64,000 bases of DNA from Populus alba (GCF_005239225.2 NC_133294.1:20597631-20661630); one strand, 5' to 3'. Shown: positions 12,659 through 25,904, numbered from the stretch's first letter. The notes: a model not told the origin generated them from the letters alone. Made by a program: numbers and translations.

Positions 12659-15600
12659 AGATATAGAAAGAAGAACGAATGCCTAAGTCAAACCTAATGA
12701 TCTATATATATTGAAGTCTTCAGATCCATCAAGTAACGACTGGGGTTTAACACTTTCGATCATCATTGTATATATTATGTATGTTTTTTACTTCTTATGA
12801 TTAAGCATAAATATATATTATGCATCTCCAAATGTGTATGTTTTCTAGCTAATGGGAAGCGGAAGATCATTGAAGAGAAGGATAAAAAGCAAGCACGTAC
12901 CAGCTGTACTAGAAGAGGGAAAGGGATGCCTTGCAGGTTGAATAGTTGGAGAAGGAAACGAAGAGAAGGACCCCTCCATAGACGTTGGGAAGTATAAATA
13001 AGACGGTCCAGGTATTCGTTGAGCCTGAGATCCAGAGAGCGCTGCCCTTGGAGCTTGCAAAGAGTAGCCATAATAGTACGGTGAGCCAATGGTGGATGAT
13101 GATGTCCCGTACATTTGATGATAGTATTGAGCTGGCTGTTGAATTTGTGTATTATACATTGCCTGCATCCATGTCCATCCACCGTAGTATATATTAATTT
13201 ACCGAACTATTGTCTGTAATTTTCTGATTTTATTTTCTTGAGCAAATGAAAAATCAATAACCAAGCAGAGAGGGGGTGTTAACCTGGTGGTACCCATAGT
13301 CAGGAGTGTAGGTTGGATACCTGCAGGAGTTGAATCAATGAATCTTAGTACGTATGAACGAGAAAAAAGCTACATGAAATCTAATTAGATTCTGTAAGTT
13401 GCTTCTCTAGCTGAGGAAACAGGTAGCATCTGGAATTTAATTGTTGTGCTGCGGTTGAGACACAGTACTGTGATAGCAACTGCTACCAATAACAATGTCT
13501 GCTTATGGTGGGCACTAAAATCAATTTCATCATATCTCCAATATGATAAATTCATACATATATATATATATAGAAGAAAATTATTTCTAATAGATGAATA
13601 AATATTGGTCGAATCTCCCTACCCATCTGGGCATGCATGGTAACATCCACTGCAGCCGTATAGCAGGGTAATATAAATCATATTTTGTAATCTTACCTAA
13701 TAATTTAAGCTTTTGGGTTGAGATGGTTTTTTGACATAGTATTAAAACCTTAATGACCAAGCGGTCACGAGTTCGAATCTCACCATCCCTATTTATTTGA
13801 TAAAAATTATACACAAGGTAATATGGACTTGTGCAAGTTTCAAGCCCAAAGAGCTTTTTTCTGCGAGGATGTATTAGAAAATAATATAAATCATATCTTG
13901 AAACCTCACCTAATAACTTAAAATTTTTAAATTAAGATAGTTGTTTGACACAAAGAAATATCAAAATGATGTCTTTGTCGTATTAATTGGTGATTTTATT
14001 TCTACTCGAACATAATTTCCACGGATATGTGGATCTTCCGATGGCTACATGGAAATAGTAGATAGCTAGCTTTTCATCATTAATAGAGATCAGTTCCATT
14101 AACCCATGTCCCTGTCATTTTCCTTGGAAGCTTCTCAATTTCCCTCTCCAGATAAATACATAACGTAATCCAAATAAGAGACAGCCTCACCCTCCATTAT
14201 CCCGTTATCAATTAGATCATAGGGAAATCCCAGCAACAAATAGCCTTAATTTATCGTGACTGTAAATTTTCTTTTCAATAAAACTAAGGAGATCATTGAT
14301 CTATTTTTCATAGGATGAGATCATTATCGATGCAATAACTTTACAAAGTTAAATACCGCCGACAAATAATTAATATCTATTTAAAATATCTGGGATATGC
14401 TAAAATTACCGATCCCACTTACAATAAATAAAAATATATAATAGAAATTTATAAATTTGAGAATGGACCATTTATCACAATCTACTAGGATATAACAGGT
14501 TCAATTATTTGATTTTTTTTTTTTTTAAGACACTCGTCTTATTAAATAGACCACTCTAAGTAATATATTATTTTGAGATTATTTGATAAAGATTGATACG
14601 CATCTAAGTGCGAGTGGTGTGCCCGCATTTTCGAGCCAACACCAGTATTAATATCTCCGAGTGCAGCATTTGGAGGGGGAATTAAAAAACGAATTATTTT
14701 TTAACATTGTATAACGATAACGCTGGGAATATTATTTGAAGGCCAAATTCTTAGATTCTATTATCTTCAATTTCTCTAGCACTAACCTTCTGTTCATAAT
14801 ATCTTTTCTTGATTAAATCAGGCCATGTAAATAAGTCTCATGCAGCAAGGCCAGGTGGGTCACATTGTTGCATAGGACGTAGCTGTCCTGAGGTAACATG
14901 TACGCTTATGAACTTCGGAGGGAGCAGTAATTAAAACCCCCTTCATTACAAAGTCTTTATTGGTTTGTCTATTTATTTTCTGTGATGTCGTATTGCCAGG
15001 TCAATTACTAGCTATAATTTCATATTAAAAAAAAAAAAAAAGTCAATAACCATAGCGTTTTAATTGTTCACAGGCTGATAACAACTATACCGAGAGGAAA
15101 AGGAGAGTGTGGTGGACCATTTCACCAACTAATGTAGCCAAATAATTAGCTTTAGAAAATTAGAAAGCAATAAGAACTAACCCGTAAGGTGTATAGAGGA
15201 CAGGTGGTGGTGGAGGAGGAGGAGGAGCTAGAGGAGGGAATGGTGCTGCAACTCCGCTGTATGATGGCGCACCGGGTGGTGCACCTCGCTTGAAGGAATT
15301 GCTACCTTGCGGTCTTCCTGGATTAACAACAAACAAAATTTTAAAAAATAATCAACTATTAATTATTAGTGGTGAATAGTTGTAGAAACAAAATACAGTT
15401 GATACATTATATGATGGCTGATTAATAATATAATTCTAATCAATCAAAAACAATAATGAACCTCGAGGCGGTGAAGGTCTCGGCCGTCCAAGTGAAGCAA
15501 TGTTACAATTCGCTCTTCTGCCGTCGATCACAGGGTTCGGTTCAGCGCAAGCCCTTCTTGCAGATTCCGGATCACGAAAAGTCACCTGTATATATATATA

Positions 15601-15873
15601 TAAATATATATTGGTGATTAAAAAAGACCTAACGAATTTGAGTCATCTGAACATGGTCTGTGCAATTTAATAGAGATCTTATCAACTTACAAATCCGTAT
15701 CCTTTAGATTTTCCAGTGTTTTTGTCTGTAATGATAACAGCTTCAAGAATCTCCCCAAACTGCTCAAAGTATCTACGCATTTCCTCAGTTGGTGTCTCCC
15801 AAGCGAGTCCCCCAACAAACACTTTTGTAAACGTTGTATCTCCAAACTGAGATCGATGATGTGGATAAGCCAT
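11444..15873 (-). CDS. RRM RNA-binding protein, RBM24/38-like plant type (six exons)
   Basis: This protein carries a single RNA-recognition motif, followed by a proline-, glycine- and tyrosine-rich tail, and probably binds mRNA. Exons: 15873-15691, 15585-15462, 15317-15182, 13320-13284, 13162-12901 and 11517-11444. The phases close to a 271-aa protein. The start is the ATG of [12 protein letters not shown] at 15873. The RRM has RNP2 KVFVGGL at 17-23 and RNP1 KGYGFVTF at 57-64. The next section includes a proline run encoded in exon 3. The last exon was chosen because its acceptor fits the phase and its product, with the block [12 protein letters not shown], resembles the C-terminus I remember for the Arabidopsis At1g78260/At1g22330 relatives. 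A competing last exon at 12559-12468 is also in phase. The third intron (1.9 kb) holds a TRIM-like element and the fifth a (GT)n tract. Confidence 0.85.
12609..12657. repeat. (AT)n(GT)n microsatellite in intron 5 of the RRM gene
   Basis: A short AT run is followed by roughly twenty GT dinucleotides. It lies within the intron between exons 5 and 6 of the RRM gene and is likely to vary in length. Confidence 0.9.
13665..13950 (+). mobile_element. TRIM-like mini LTR retroelement in RRM intron 3
   Basis: Two similar direct repeats lie at about 13665-13736 and 13870-13950. Both run from AATATAAATCATAT through ACCTAATAA to TTGACA, and the second begins TG and ends CA like an LTR. Just after the first copy, TAGTATTAAAACC resembles a decayed primer-binding site of the TGGTATCAGAGCC type used by plant LTR elements. 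It is followed by an internal segment of about 130 bp with no coding capacity, which includes GAGTTCGAATCTC. Such size and layout match terminal-repeat retrotransposons in miniature. The element lies antisense to the host gene. Confidence 0.6.
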
Positions 15874-16205
15874 GGCATGCAAATCATCAAAATGACAAGT
15901 ACTGATTATCCTTTTTCATGCATGAACTCTTGATATATCACTCAGATAGCTGTGACAGCTCCTCCTCTCCATCTCCTCGTCGTCTCTGCTTTCTGCTCTA
16001 TAAGCAAACGCCCCCCTATTTCCTTCATTCTGTTTCTTCACCACAAAGAATCATTGCAAGAATTTTGAGACAAAGAAAGTGATGGCTGGATGGAACTTAT
16101 TTAGCTAGCATGCTAGTCTATGATGCTGTTGTTAATATTACTTGAGGGTTGTTTTGATAACAAATAGGTTAGGTTGGGGTTTGGCTGTTCAATTAACACC
16201 AAGGA

Positions 16206-16232
16206 GTGGCCGAGAGAGAGAGAGAGAGAGAG
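16206..16232. repeat. (GA)n microsatellite
   Basis: A run of about twelve GA repeats lies some 340 bases upstream of the RRM start codon, possibly in its promoter or leader region. Confidence 0.85.
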
Positions 16233-16946
16233 AGGGACCCGACAGCTGCAAACTCTTATTTGCTGTCCAGAAAAGAAGATGGCTAGCTAGGGGAGGGGTG
16301 GATTTGTAATATCTAATGACAGCTGCGTGACCATAGCACTTGAATCTGTCCTCTCTGTCATACGATTAATTAGTATACTCTCCCAACACTACAAGAAATG
16401 ATACTTTTCCATCTCTTTTTTGTGTTCTTTCTCTTATGTTTTCTTATGAGTTTTTCCTGGTTTCAAACTTCATATTCTTAATTTCATAAGTGTCCTTTGT
16501 TTCTTTATTTTTAATAGTATGATAGTCTGTTTCGATATTATTTCTTTATTTATATGATATTTTAAAATATAATTTATATTATTTTTTTAAAAAAAATTAA
16601 TTTAAACTTAAAACTTATATAAATTAATATTATTTTTTATTTAATTTTTATCAAATAAATAAAAATAGTAAAATTTAGATTTGTGATTACTTAATTATCA
16701 AAATTTTAATATTATATCAAAAAACTATTTTAATTTAAAATTTAAAATTATTAAATAAAATCTAAAATATAATTTATATTATTTTAATAAGTTGAGACAA
16801 CATTTGTACCCATGGCGGGGTCTCTTGCTGTAGTGGCAATCAAAATGGACTTCCCATCCACCGCAGAAATTATTCATTCCACATCAATGTGATTGCTGAC
16901 ACTACTTTAGATAAACACAAGAGGCTTGGCGCCTTAGCATTGCAAA

Positions 16947-16949
<3 letters not shown>

Positions 16950-16980
<31 letters not shown>

Positions 16981-16990
16981 CACACACACA
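16950..16990. repeat. Compound (CT)n(CA)n microsatellite
   Basis: About nine CT repeats are followed by about ten CA or AC repeats. It is intergenic. Confidence 0.85.
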
Positions 16991-19384
16991 GATATCGAAT
17001 GAAGTGTTAGTTTTAAGGTTTAATACATGAATATTAACCCAAGAAATTGACAAATCATTAACAAATTCATTTATTTAATCATCCGTACGAATACAATGGT
17101 CCCAAAAAATAATAATATGGGATCGGGAAAACAACACATCTGGCTCAAAGCGCAACATTTTATCATGGTGGTTCTGTGCATAGTATAGCAATTAATTCTT
17201 TCAATATTTGGTTTTATTAATTTTAAGTCAGCCTATTTTGTTCTCATCACCCCAAGGAAAGAAAGAAGAAGAAAAAAAGTATTTCAACTTGGTTATTATC
17301 ATTTTCTTGTAGGTATGAAAAAAAGTACTTCGTTATCACCGTATTAATTATGTCTAAACAGCAATATGCTCAAAGATCCTTGACATATACATCTGCTTGA
17401 TTTTTCGACACGCCAAGCAAAACAGCCCTCCATCAACATGATCCTAACCCCTCCAACCACAAGCTAAATGTTAAGAAGACAACTCCCAAACGAATAAAAC
17501 AGTTAGAATTACAAAACCAATCCATCATTAATATAATACATGTACACTAATTCCACCCATGATGAAGAGTACTATCATGTGCATCGAGTCAAGGGCGGCA
17601 AAAGGCCCAAGAAGAAAACAAAATTACAACTGTAAGATAATATCCATCACTCTCAGAACATTCCTGGTCAATAGTCACTCGGTGGCTATAGGCTGACGGC
17701 AAATTAAATAATATACTGAATTTGATTGTGTATTTTAGGCTATTATAAAATGAAACGGTTACATCATCAGCAAGTGTTTGGTCTTATATACAAAGATCAT
17801 AAATCATGTGCGGTTCCGAGCACTATAAGCCCGTAATGAAAACATAGCTTGGACAACTGTGAGATTTTGTTTGATTTAGGATTAAAATATAGAGGTCAAG
17901 TAGTTAATTAAAGGTTTAGGGTATGAGGAAATGGATGAAAGAAAGTGTTGAAAATGTCTGGAATAATGTGTGTGAAACAAATTTATAATGATGGATTTAA
18001 TAACTTTCAGATTTAAAGTAATTAAATATTGTATGATGGAGGGATCCAATTGTAGGGAATATTAAACACCTTTTTCTCATTTAGAGATTAACAGACGTCA
18101 ATCCCTTTAACTCTCCCTCCTCTCAAAAAACAAATCAAGGAAGATATATAAATATTTAACAATAATTATACGGGAGATTAGTTTTGCATTCAAATCGGGG
18201 TATTTAACAAATATTTTGTTTCCGATCGAGGGCAGCCAGATACTCAGGTTCTCTTTCTAAAATACAAAGTGATCGGTGGTGATCAATTTAAAAGCCAGTC
18301 TAACGACGTTTTACCGTGGATGAAGAACAGTAATGCATCATGCAAAGTACTTACATGTGGGGGAAGGCGATGGTCATTATCAAGCTTGATGCCAGCGTTA
18401 GGGACGAGGAGACAGCTATGAGGACCTGTAATATTATGGGAACTGCAACTGGCATTGCAGGTCCTCTCCACGTGGGGTCGTATCCCTCTTTGAGAGCTAT
18501 GAGCTGGATTTCATCTACTACCATCTTTCTTTTACACCTATGGTAGGACTCTCTCGTATTCTCAGATTGGGTGTCATGGCTGACCCACCCAAAGCTGTAG
18601 CTCCATCAAACCACCAATAAATGTTCTGTTTAAAGCTGCGCTCTTGTGCAGGCAAAGTTATCGTCCAATACTCGAGTTGCTGCCTAATTGGAGAAAATAA
18701 AGCATTTCTTATACATGTTCTTTCCTAAAGTCTGCAACTGATCTGATTAATATTGGGCGTCATGTTCCAATTCCCCCTCTTGTAAAGAAGGCATATCTTC
18801 ATCTTCTTCTTTTTTAAAGAATGGAAGATACCTCTTTTTGAGCGTGAGAATCCTGTTCATGGCACGTACGTTCAAAATGCTCAGCGATTAATTTCGATGG
18901 CATTATCTTTATCCTTCAGTTCTCTTCTCTCGTGACGTGATACTGAATTATTTGCTCCCTCCTCGACTATTTCCAGTTCTCTTTTCTACTATCCAGTTCC
19001 AGCGGAAGAAATTCACATTTAGACTCGGTAAATTCATTGCATGAACTATCTGCGGGATCTTAATATCTACTCACTTGTTCGTTTTTTTTTTTTTTTAAAT
19101 GGAATGTTGTCTCTCGTCCGATATATCCTGAAGATGTTTTCGAACAATATTATATTCATAAAAAAAGCACACAATATAGACGGATTATTGTGTGTTTTTG
19201 TAATTGTATCCCTTCATCAGTGTAAAAATAGGATCTGTTGTTGATTAATTATCATGCTAATAATGTATGTTGTTTAAGAGGTAAGAGCTTCTTTGTATCC
19301 ATGTATTCTTAATTTTATACTAGTTCGCCCCGTCTGCTTTTATTTTGTAATTATGCCAACCCTCCACTTTTAAAATGATCTTTG

Positions 19385-19667
19385 TTTCATTTATATTTGA
19401 TCAGAAATTATAGGTTTAAGATATGTGTCATGATATGGTTTCATGTAACTTGACAATTTCAAAGCAACCGAATCTTTTGACAAAAGGACTAGATAAAATT
19501 TCATTTGTATTTGATCGGGTTTTCTTGATAAATAGGTTTAGGATATGTGTTGTTATGATATGGTTTCGTGTACTTTGACAATTTAATGCAACTGGATTTT
19601 TCGACCAAATAAAAACTAGTGAAAATGAAGGGTTGACTTTAGTACAAATAAAAACTAGTGAAAATGA
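19385..19667. repeat. Diverged tandem repeat of about 114 bp plus a 39-bp sub-repeat
   Basis: Copy one (19385-19497) and copy two (19499-19613) share TTTCATTTATATTTGATC-like, ATAGGTTTA, GATATGTGT, ATGATATGGTTTC and TTGACAATTT blocks in the same order. At the right edge a 22-base block beginning AAATAAAAACTAGTG occurs exactly twice, at 19607-19628 and 19646-19667. No open frame spans it. Confidence 0.7.
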
Positions 19668-21535
19668 TAGATGGGGCAAACTAGTAAAAAAACAAGAATA
19701 AAATAACTTGAAGAAGCTTAGAATTGTAATTTATGTTATATTATATAAGTGTTATATTTTAGTTCTTAATTTCTAAAAAGGTTAATTTCTGATCAACAAT
19801 TCTTAAAAGTGTGACCTATTAGGTTTTCTAATAAAATGATTCAAATATAAATCATTATTCTAAATAAAATAATATTAAATTAAATAAATAAATAAATTTA
19901 TTATCAATTTATCAATTGATTAATTTATATTTAAAAATCAAGTATAATGTCTAATAACCTCTCATGATTTTCTAAATATTAGAAAAGTCATAAGAGAATA
20001 AACTTTTACTAGGACAATGGCTTAGTTAGAGAGGGTCTACAAGATTTTTTTTAATGGGTACTCACCCTATCTTTATATCTTTCTATTCTATGATTGTCTA
20101 GTAAGATAGAAATGTCTAGGCATATTTTTTTTATCATTGATGAGACCTGGTTTCTTTGCTTGTGCAATGATTCTATTGTTATCATAATGCAGGGCTATTG
20201 GATCAAGAATGCTAGGAATCACACATAGTTTTGCGATAAGCTTCTTGATCTAAACAATATCTTTTGTCTACTTAAACGTGGAGGTGTACAACTTTAGTTG
20301 TAGATCTACCTTGATCTCTTATTTAGAACTCTTTCAATTTACAACACCATTATTAAAGTAAAATTTAACTAGACTGGTTTTTTTTATTTTCAATATATGA
20401 TTAAAAACTAACATTCAAATAATAATGAATTACTAGTTTATCTCCTTTATAGATCATATAAACATTTTTTTATTATTCTATATTTATTAATTAATTAGTT
20501 GATGAATATTAAAGATATATAAAACCCTTATTAAAATTAAATATATTAATATAAACAAACTGAATATCACATACAATCAATCAATTATCTACATGTCATA
20601 TTCACCAATAAACCCAAGTAGATAGAGCTCAAAATAGGATAAATGGAGTCAAGTGCTCCACCTACCTTTAACAACTACAAAGATATATATCATGCACTCA
20701 CATTTCCAGGACATGTGAGACTCACTAAACGGATTTAAGGATTGTCTTTATAAATTGAACAATGTCCATAAATGATCTCAACATTTCACCTAACAGTGAT
20801 CTCAAAAAAAAATTATTTAGGAGGCCTTTCAGCGTCTCAATCATCTTCTCAATCAAAGTGAACTTTTCATCAGCCTCAATGTGTACGCTTGTTTGTCTAT
20901 ATAAGAGATCTCAAACCTCGTCACTTGGTACATGAATAACCATGATAAGCTTGATTTTTCCTCTTTATTTGTCGCTGCCATGGAAGCTCATACATTTTTC
21001 CAAAATCCTTCGTTGTTATAATTTAATGAGTGTTAGAAATCTATTTTTAAAAGTTGGGTTATACTTTTTTTATTATTTTTTCAATAAACTAAACTTACCA
21101 AAATTTAAAAAGATGATTTGGATTGGTAACATAGCTTATGGTAAATATTATTTGAATTTAGCATATAAGATTTTCAAAGTGCTTTTTATTTAGAAATATA
21201 TTAAAATAATATTTTTTATTTTAAAAAAACTATTGTTAATATTAAAAAATTTAAATAATTTAAAAACATGGAAAAAAAAATTAACAAAACTCTGATGGTC
21301 GCACTTTTAAAATAAGGCATAAAACAACCCTCTGGAAACTGTTTGGGCTATGTACTAGCTGAAAAGAGGCCTATCATATTGCCAATATGGAAAGGAGTGA
21401 AACACGATTCTGTGCTTCTTAATAATCGCTTTCCCTGAGCTCAAGCCCATTCCGATTCTCTTAGGAGTCGATAGCCCAGATCTACGTTTAAGTTTGAATC
21501 TATATTGCACATCTCAGTTCGAAAAGAGCCATCAT

Positions 21536-21620
21536 GGGGTGGTGGCGCAGTTGGCTAGCGCGTAGGTCTCATAGCTTCTGAGTTATCCTGAGGTCGAGAG
21601 TTCGAGCCTCTCTCACCCCA
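21536..21620 (+). tRNA. tRNA-Met (CAT), elongator, with short intron
   Basis: The acceptor stem GGGGTGG pairs with TCACCCC, allowing one G-T pair, and the discriminator base is A at 21620. The D arm contains GGCGCAGTTGGCTAGCGC and the T arm contains GAGAGTTCGAGCCTCTC. The anticodon CAT is at 21570-21572. An 11-base intron (GCTTCTGAGTT) follows the usual A37 position. Elongator tRNA-Met genes of plants are known to carry an intron at this site. The A box and B box are intact. Confidence 0.96.
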
Positions 21621-21626
21621 AATGGG

Positions 21627-21632
21627 TTTTTT
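21627..21632 (+). terminator. RNA polymerase III terminator of tRNA-Met
   Basis: Six T residues start seven bases after the tRNA 3' end, which is the standard Pol III stop signal. Confidence 0.8.
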
Positions 21633-22884
21633 GTAGCTTCCTTTTCTAAGTTTTCTTTGTAGCATAACCCATGTTCGATGGCGCATGTCGTTTTCTTATC
21701 CATTGCCAACGTTGATTTGTCTGATTGTACAGTGCGCCTAAACCCCTAAACACGCAGGCAGTTTCGTTTTCCAAATTGTGCTTGTGATCCTCCTCTTATT
21801 TAAGAGAGAAGGAAAACTTATTTGTACTCAATCAAGGCCCATCCAAGGCTCAGATCGATAACAAGATGCGAGCCACGGCCTAGAGCCGTGATGTCTAGAT
21901 TGGCAAGCTAAATCAACGTTTTCAATACTTTAGTGGTGGTAGTCGGTGCCTAAGCATGTGTTTCCATCACTTTTGGGGTCCATTTTCCCTCGTAGAAGTA
22001 TTTTCATAGCATGGTCCTTATTTTTCAGCCATTAATTTCCACCTCGTTTCTTGCTCTTAGTCGATATATATTAGCTGTATGTGATTGTGGAAGTATTCAA
22101 GGGTTCCTTTACTGTCCCCGGTACATATATACCTGAAGAAAGTAGCAAATTTCACACGCCGTATACATATAGCAGATGGCTACGTAGAATCTGGAGTGAT
22201 GAAGCATACTGGATACCACCGTATGGCCTCCCTTCTAGCACTGAAAATCCTGGGAAAGAGTGGTTAGCAATTTTACCTCAACCTTTTTAAGCATTTTGCA
22301 GATTTATTTTATTCGAGATGAGGACTGTGCATGTCGATGAAACTCTCGCAGGGTGAGGTGGAGGGGCCCAGGCGGACATACATAGACAGATGCTAATCAC
22401 ATCATAGATGAGCCAAGATCAGAAGGTGGGTTGGTTGAGTGGAGTTATCAATCGTGTTAACCAAGAAATCTTCTGTAACTAAACTCCTTGACTAAATTAC
22501 TAGCACTAAGGATTTTACTCGTTTGCTTGCCTGGACGATATACTAATTCGTTGAGAGTTGATTTTCAGTGTTCTCTGGTCATGCACGCTGTGTGGGACCG
22601 AAAGTTGCATGCTTTAGCTGAAAATACAATTGTGATTGTATTTTTAAAGTAATTTTTATATTAAAATATATTAAAATGATATTTTATTTTATTTTTTAAA
22701 AACTATTAATAAGATGAACACATCAAAATAATTCAAAGCACATAAAATTTTAATTTTTAATAAAAATTTTAAATTTAAAAAATATATATTTTACATCACG
22801 CTTTCAAATAATATCAAAGATAGGGTAGGTGCATACTGGACACCTCATTTCGAGTCACGTGGGTTTCCATGCGTGGATGATGGG

Positions 22885-23040
22885 GTGTTTGGGGTTTTGA
22901 AAATAATTTTTTAAAACAATATGTATTAAAATAAATATTTTCTTATATTTTTTTTCTTTAACATCATGGTGTTAAAATTATAAAAATTAATTTACTGTTT
23001 TTTTTTTCAAGCTAAAAATATTTTTAAAGCGATGCCAAAT
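22885..23040. repeat. AT-rich dispersed repeat (MITE-like family member)
   Basis: The stretch runs from TTTGGGGTTTTGAAAATA to AAAATATTTTTAAAGCGATG. It shows the family's pattern: a left arm with TATTAAAATAAATATTT, a central 'TTTAACATCATGGTGTTAAAA' type segment, and a right arm rich in TTTTT. It resembles the elements at 32850-33040 and 35930-36150 but is more decayed. Confidence 0.45.
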
Positions 23041-23230
23041 ATGAATCTGCACTCCAGGACTCACCGTGCCTTCCTGGCAATGCAACACCATGGGACTCTC
23101 GTATTCTTATGTACTACAGTGACTGCCAGTACAATTAATATTTTATATTTGCTTTTGTACGTTGAATTTGTCCTAAAAGTTTGTTTTAAAATTTTAAAAA
23201 ATAAGTTTTTATTTTATTTTATTTTCCAAA

Positions 23231-23358
23231 TTATTTTAATATGCTAGTATAAAAATTAAATTCTGAAAAATAAAAATATATATTATTTTTAAATTTATTT
23301 TAATATGCTAGTATAAAAATTAAATTCTAAAAAATAAAAATATAAATTATTTTAATAT
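23231..23358. repeat. Tandem duplication of 64 bp inside an AT-rich repeat
   Basis: A block starting TTATTTTAATATGCTAGTAT occurs at about 23231 and again at about 23295, with only a few changes. The duplication lies inside a member of the AT-rich dispersed family. Confidence 0.7.
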
Positions 23359-23677
23359 ATTTTTAAATAAAAAAATATTTAAAAAACAATAATAATAACA
23401 TTAGGAAATTCCTCTTATGCCTCTTTATCAACCAATGCCTCGTGATCATCAAACGAATGGACAATTTTTAATTAATTTAATATTAAATAAAAATAATAAT
23501 ATAAGTTAATTTATATTAATTATTAAATTCGTGATTTATATTATGAAGTGAAGTTAATCTTATACAAAATAAAATAAATTATAAAATATAATTTTTAATT
23601 AATAAAATATTAAATAATAAAATAAAATAAAAATTCAAATCAACTGGATTGAGGATATATGTTAAAATCACCATCTA

Positions 23678-23703
23678 TTAATAATAATAATAATAATAAT
23701 AAT
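23678..23703. repeat. (ATA)n microsatellite
   Basis: About eight AAT/ATA trinucleotide repeats in intergenic DNA. Confidence 0.8.
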
Positions 23704-25904
23704 TTGTTACTACCGGGAAAGGATTGAAGAAGCATGGAACCATACTTACTGCTAATTAAGTGCCCAAAGATGGGTCAATAAGTATCCACACATAAAAGCA
23801 CCACGTGTATTGTTGGATCTTGCGAGGCTCTTGATGGCTTGCGTGGGTGGGACTTGAGTTTGCTGTGCTGTGGCTTCAATCTGTGCTACTGCTATGATCA
23901 ACGTGGGGTGACATGGCTTTGACGCGTCGGCAAATGGCAGCACGGTTTTCTTTCTTTTTGTTTTTTTTTTTAATGATTGAAAGTGAGTTCAAATTTATTT
24001 TTCATTAAAATTTAATTATTTATCTTTTAAAAAAATCATTATTTTTAAATGTTTTTAGATTATTTTGTCATGTTTTATTAAAAATAAATTTTAAAAAATA
24101 AAAAAATTATTTTTTTAAAAACAGTTATTAATATTGTGGTCATACTCGATTTGATGATGCGTAAACTGTTGTAAGGAAAAACCATCATCTTCTTGGGCAT
24201 CAGCAATAATGATGACCGATTTTTTTAACCGACCAAATCTCATGTGGGATGAATACCTTTACCGTCCAATCATAGGGTGGTGTTGGGCCCATCAAGTGGG
24301 AATGAAAGTGCCATTGACAGCCGTTGTGGGTTGACATGATAAGTCTGTTCTCACCAGCAACATACAGTGACGTTTGATACATTTTTTAGAAATTTTGAAA
24401 TTTTTTTATATTTTTATTTTTTAAAATTAATTTTTTTTATTTTCAAATTGATGTAGTAATATCAAAAATTAATTTAAAAATAAATAAATTAAAAAAATTC
24501 TTCCTGCTACTTTATTAAATAGATTCTTCATCATTACTCTTTAAAAAAAGGTGTAAAATATCGTTCTGCTCGAAAAGATAAAGGGAAAAGTTTTAGGAAA
24601 TAAACCGGTTAGAAGTGAGGTTGACGATACATAAATGACATGCTCTCAAACTCTAAAAAATGATGGTTGTAGGAGATTATTTTATCTCTGCTTGCAAGAA
24701 TATTGCTGGTGAGATCGAAGATATTGAATAAAGCTTATAGACTGAATGTAAAGAAAAAGAGTCAAACCAGGACAACTCAATGTATTTGATTTCTCTAACT
24801 TTGTTGTGTTTCTTAATCTATCTTGCAATACTCGAGTGTTTTGTCTCTCTTTAGGTTTTTTTTTTTTATTTACGTGGATGTTCGTGAAAGCATGTATATC
24901 CACCCCTCTTTGAAGCCTAATTATTAGCCCTACACTTTCAATAATTCATGAACCGATCCCTTTCACTTGCCTATTTTTTTTTTTAATCTTTTTTAGAATT
25001 TGTTGTTTGTTTTCTAAAACACTAGTTTATATGCTTGTTTTTTCTTTGATTATTTTTTTATTTTCTTTTTAAAATATAACCTTGGTAGATGGTAAAATAT
25101 ATTATCTTTTATAAAAAAAATAAAAAAAAAAAAAATAAACGATCATTTGATTTCTTTTTATGCAATGGTTATTTTGTTTGGTTCAACTCATAATTTTTTA
25201 AAATAGAAATTTTGACTGGGTTAGTTTTTTTTACCCGAACGAAAATGCTAATTCCTAAGAGAACTCGGTTAAAAAACAATCACATAGATCATAATAGGCG
25301 GAGGCAAGAAAGCCACGAGTGTATGGCAAATGGCAGCCTCTTGTTGGTTAGTCCTCTAACATATATTCGCCTTTCTTTTTATACTATAAATGATATCTTC
25401 CAATATTAATAGAAATTATTTTTTTTCCTGTAAAATCTTACTAATTAAATTTAGTATTTTTAAGGCTCTAAATTCTGATGATATTTTCTTTAAAGTTCAA
25501 GATAAAATGGTTAAAAAACAAACATCTTCTTTGTCGGCCACTTCTCACTTCCGCAGCATAGTAACCACTCCTCAACAATTTGATATGGTCCGTGTAAATT
25601 AAGAATCATCCCTGTTTCCTTTAAGATACGAATTGTTTTTCTTCAGTTATAGTCCCACCAGCTCGAAATATAAGTCTTCACTAATCTGCAAGGTGTACCT
25701 TTTTTTATGTTAAAAAAAATAGTGGTAATATGAGGATTTAAAAAAAAAAAATTGCTAATTCAAAAAAGAAATTAAAAAATAGTTAAATTTAGTAACAGAT
25801 TGCACGTGTCACCGCCAGCTCTCTTTTGTTAAATAGTGCATAAATTACAATGAAAAAAGAAAGGAAAAAAAAGCGGAAGGTGAAACAAAAAAAAAAAGAT
25901 TATG

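Larger units (their letters stand above)
15874..21535. other. Intergenic DNA between the RRM gene and tRNA-Met
   Basis: No gene is supported. The part next to 15874 is the presumed leader and promoter of the RRM gene. Further on are a (GA)n tract (16206-16232), a (CT)n(CA)n tract (16950-16990), AT-rich repeat-like DNA at 16540-16790, and a diverged tandem repeat at 19385-19667. A moderately GC-rich patch at 18330-18560 has short open frames but nothing recognisable. Confidence 0.55.

Noticed and set aside
18283..18546. Opposing open frames in a GC-richer patch
   Set aside because: Neither shows a domain or a splice structure, and the minus-strand frame lacks an ATG start.
22081..22290. Open frame of 69 codons with a plausible amino-acid mix
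   Set aside because: It starts at GTG with no ATG, has no splice-supported extension and matches nothing I know.
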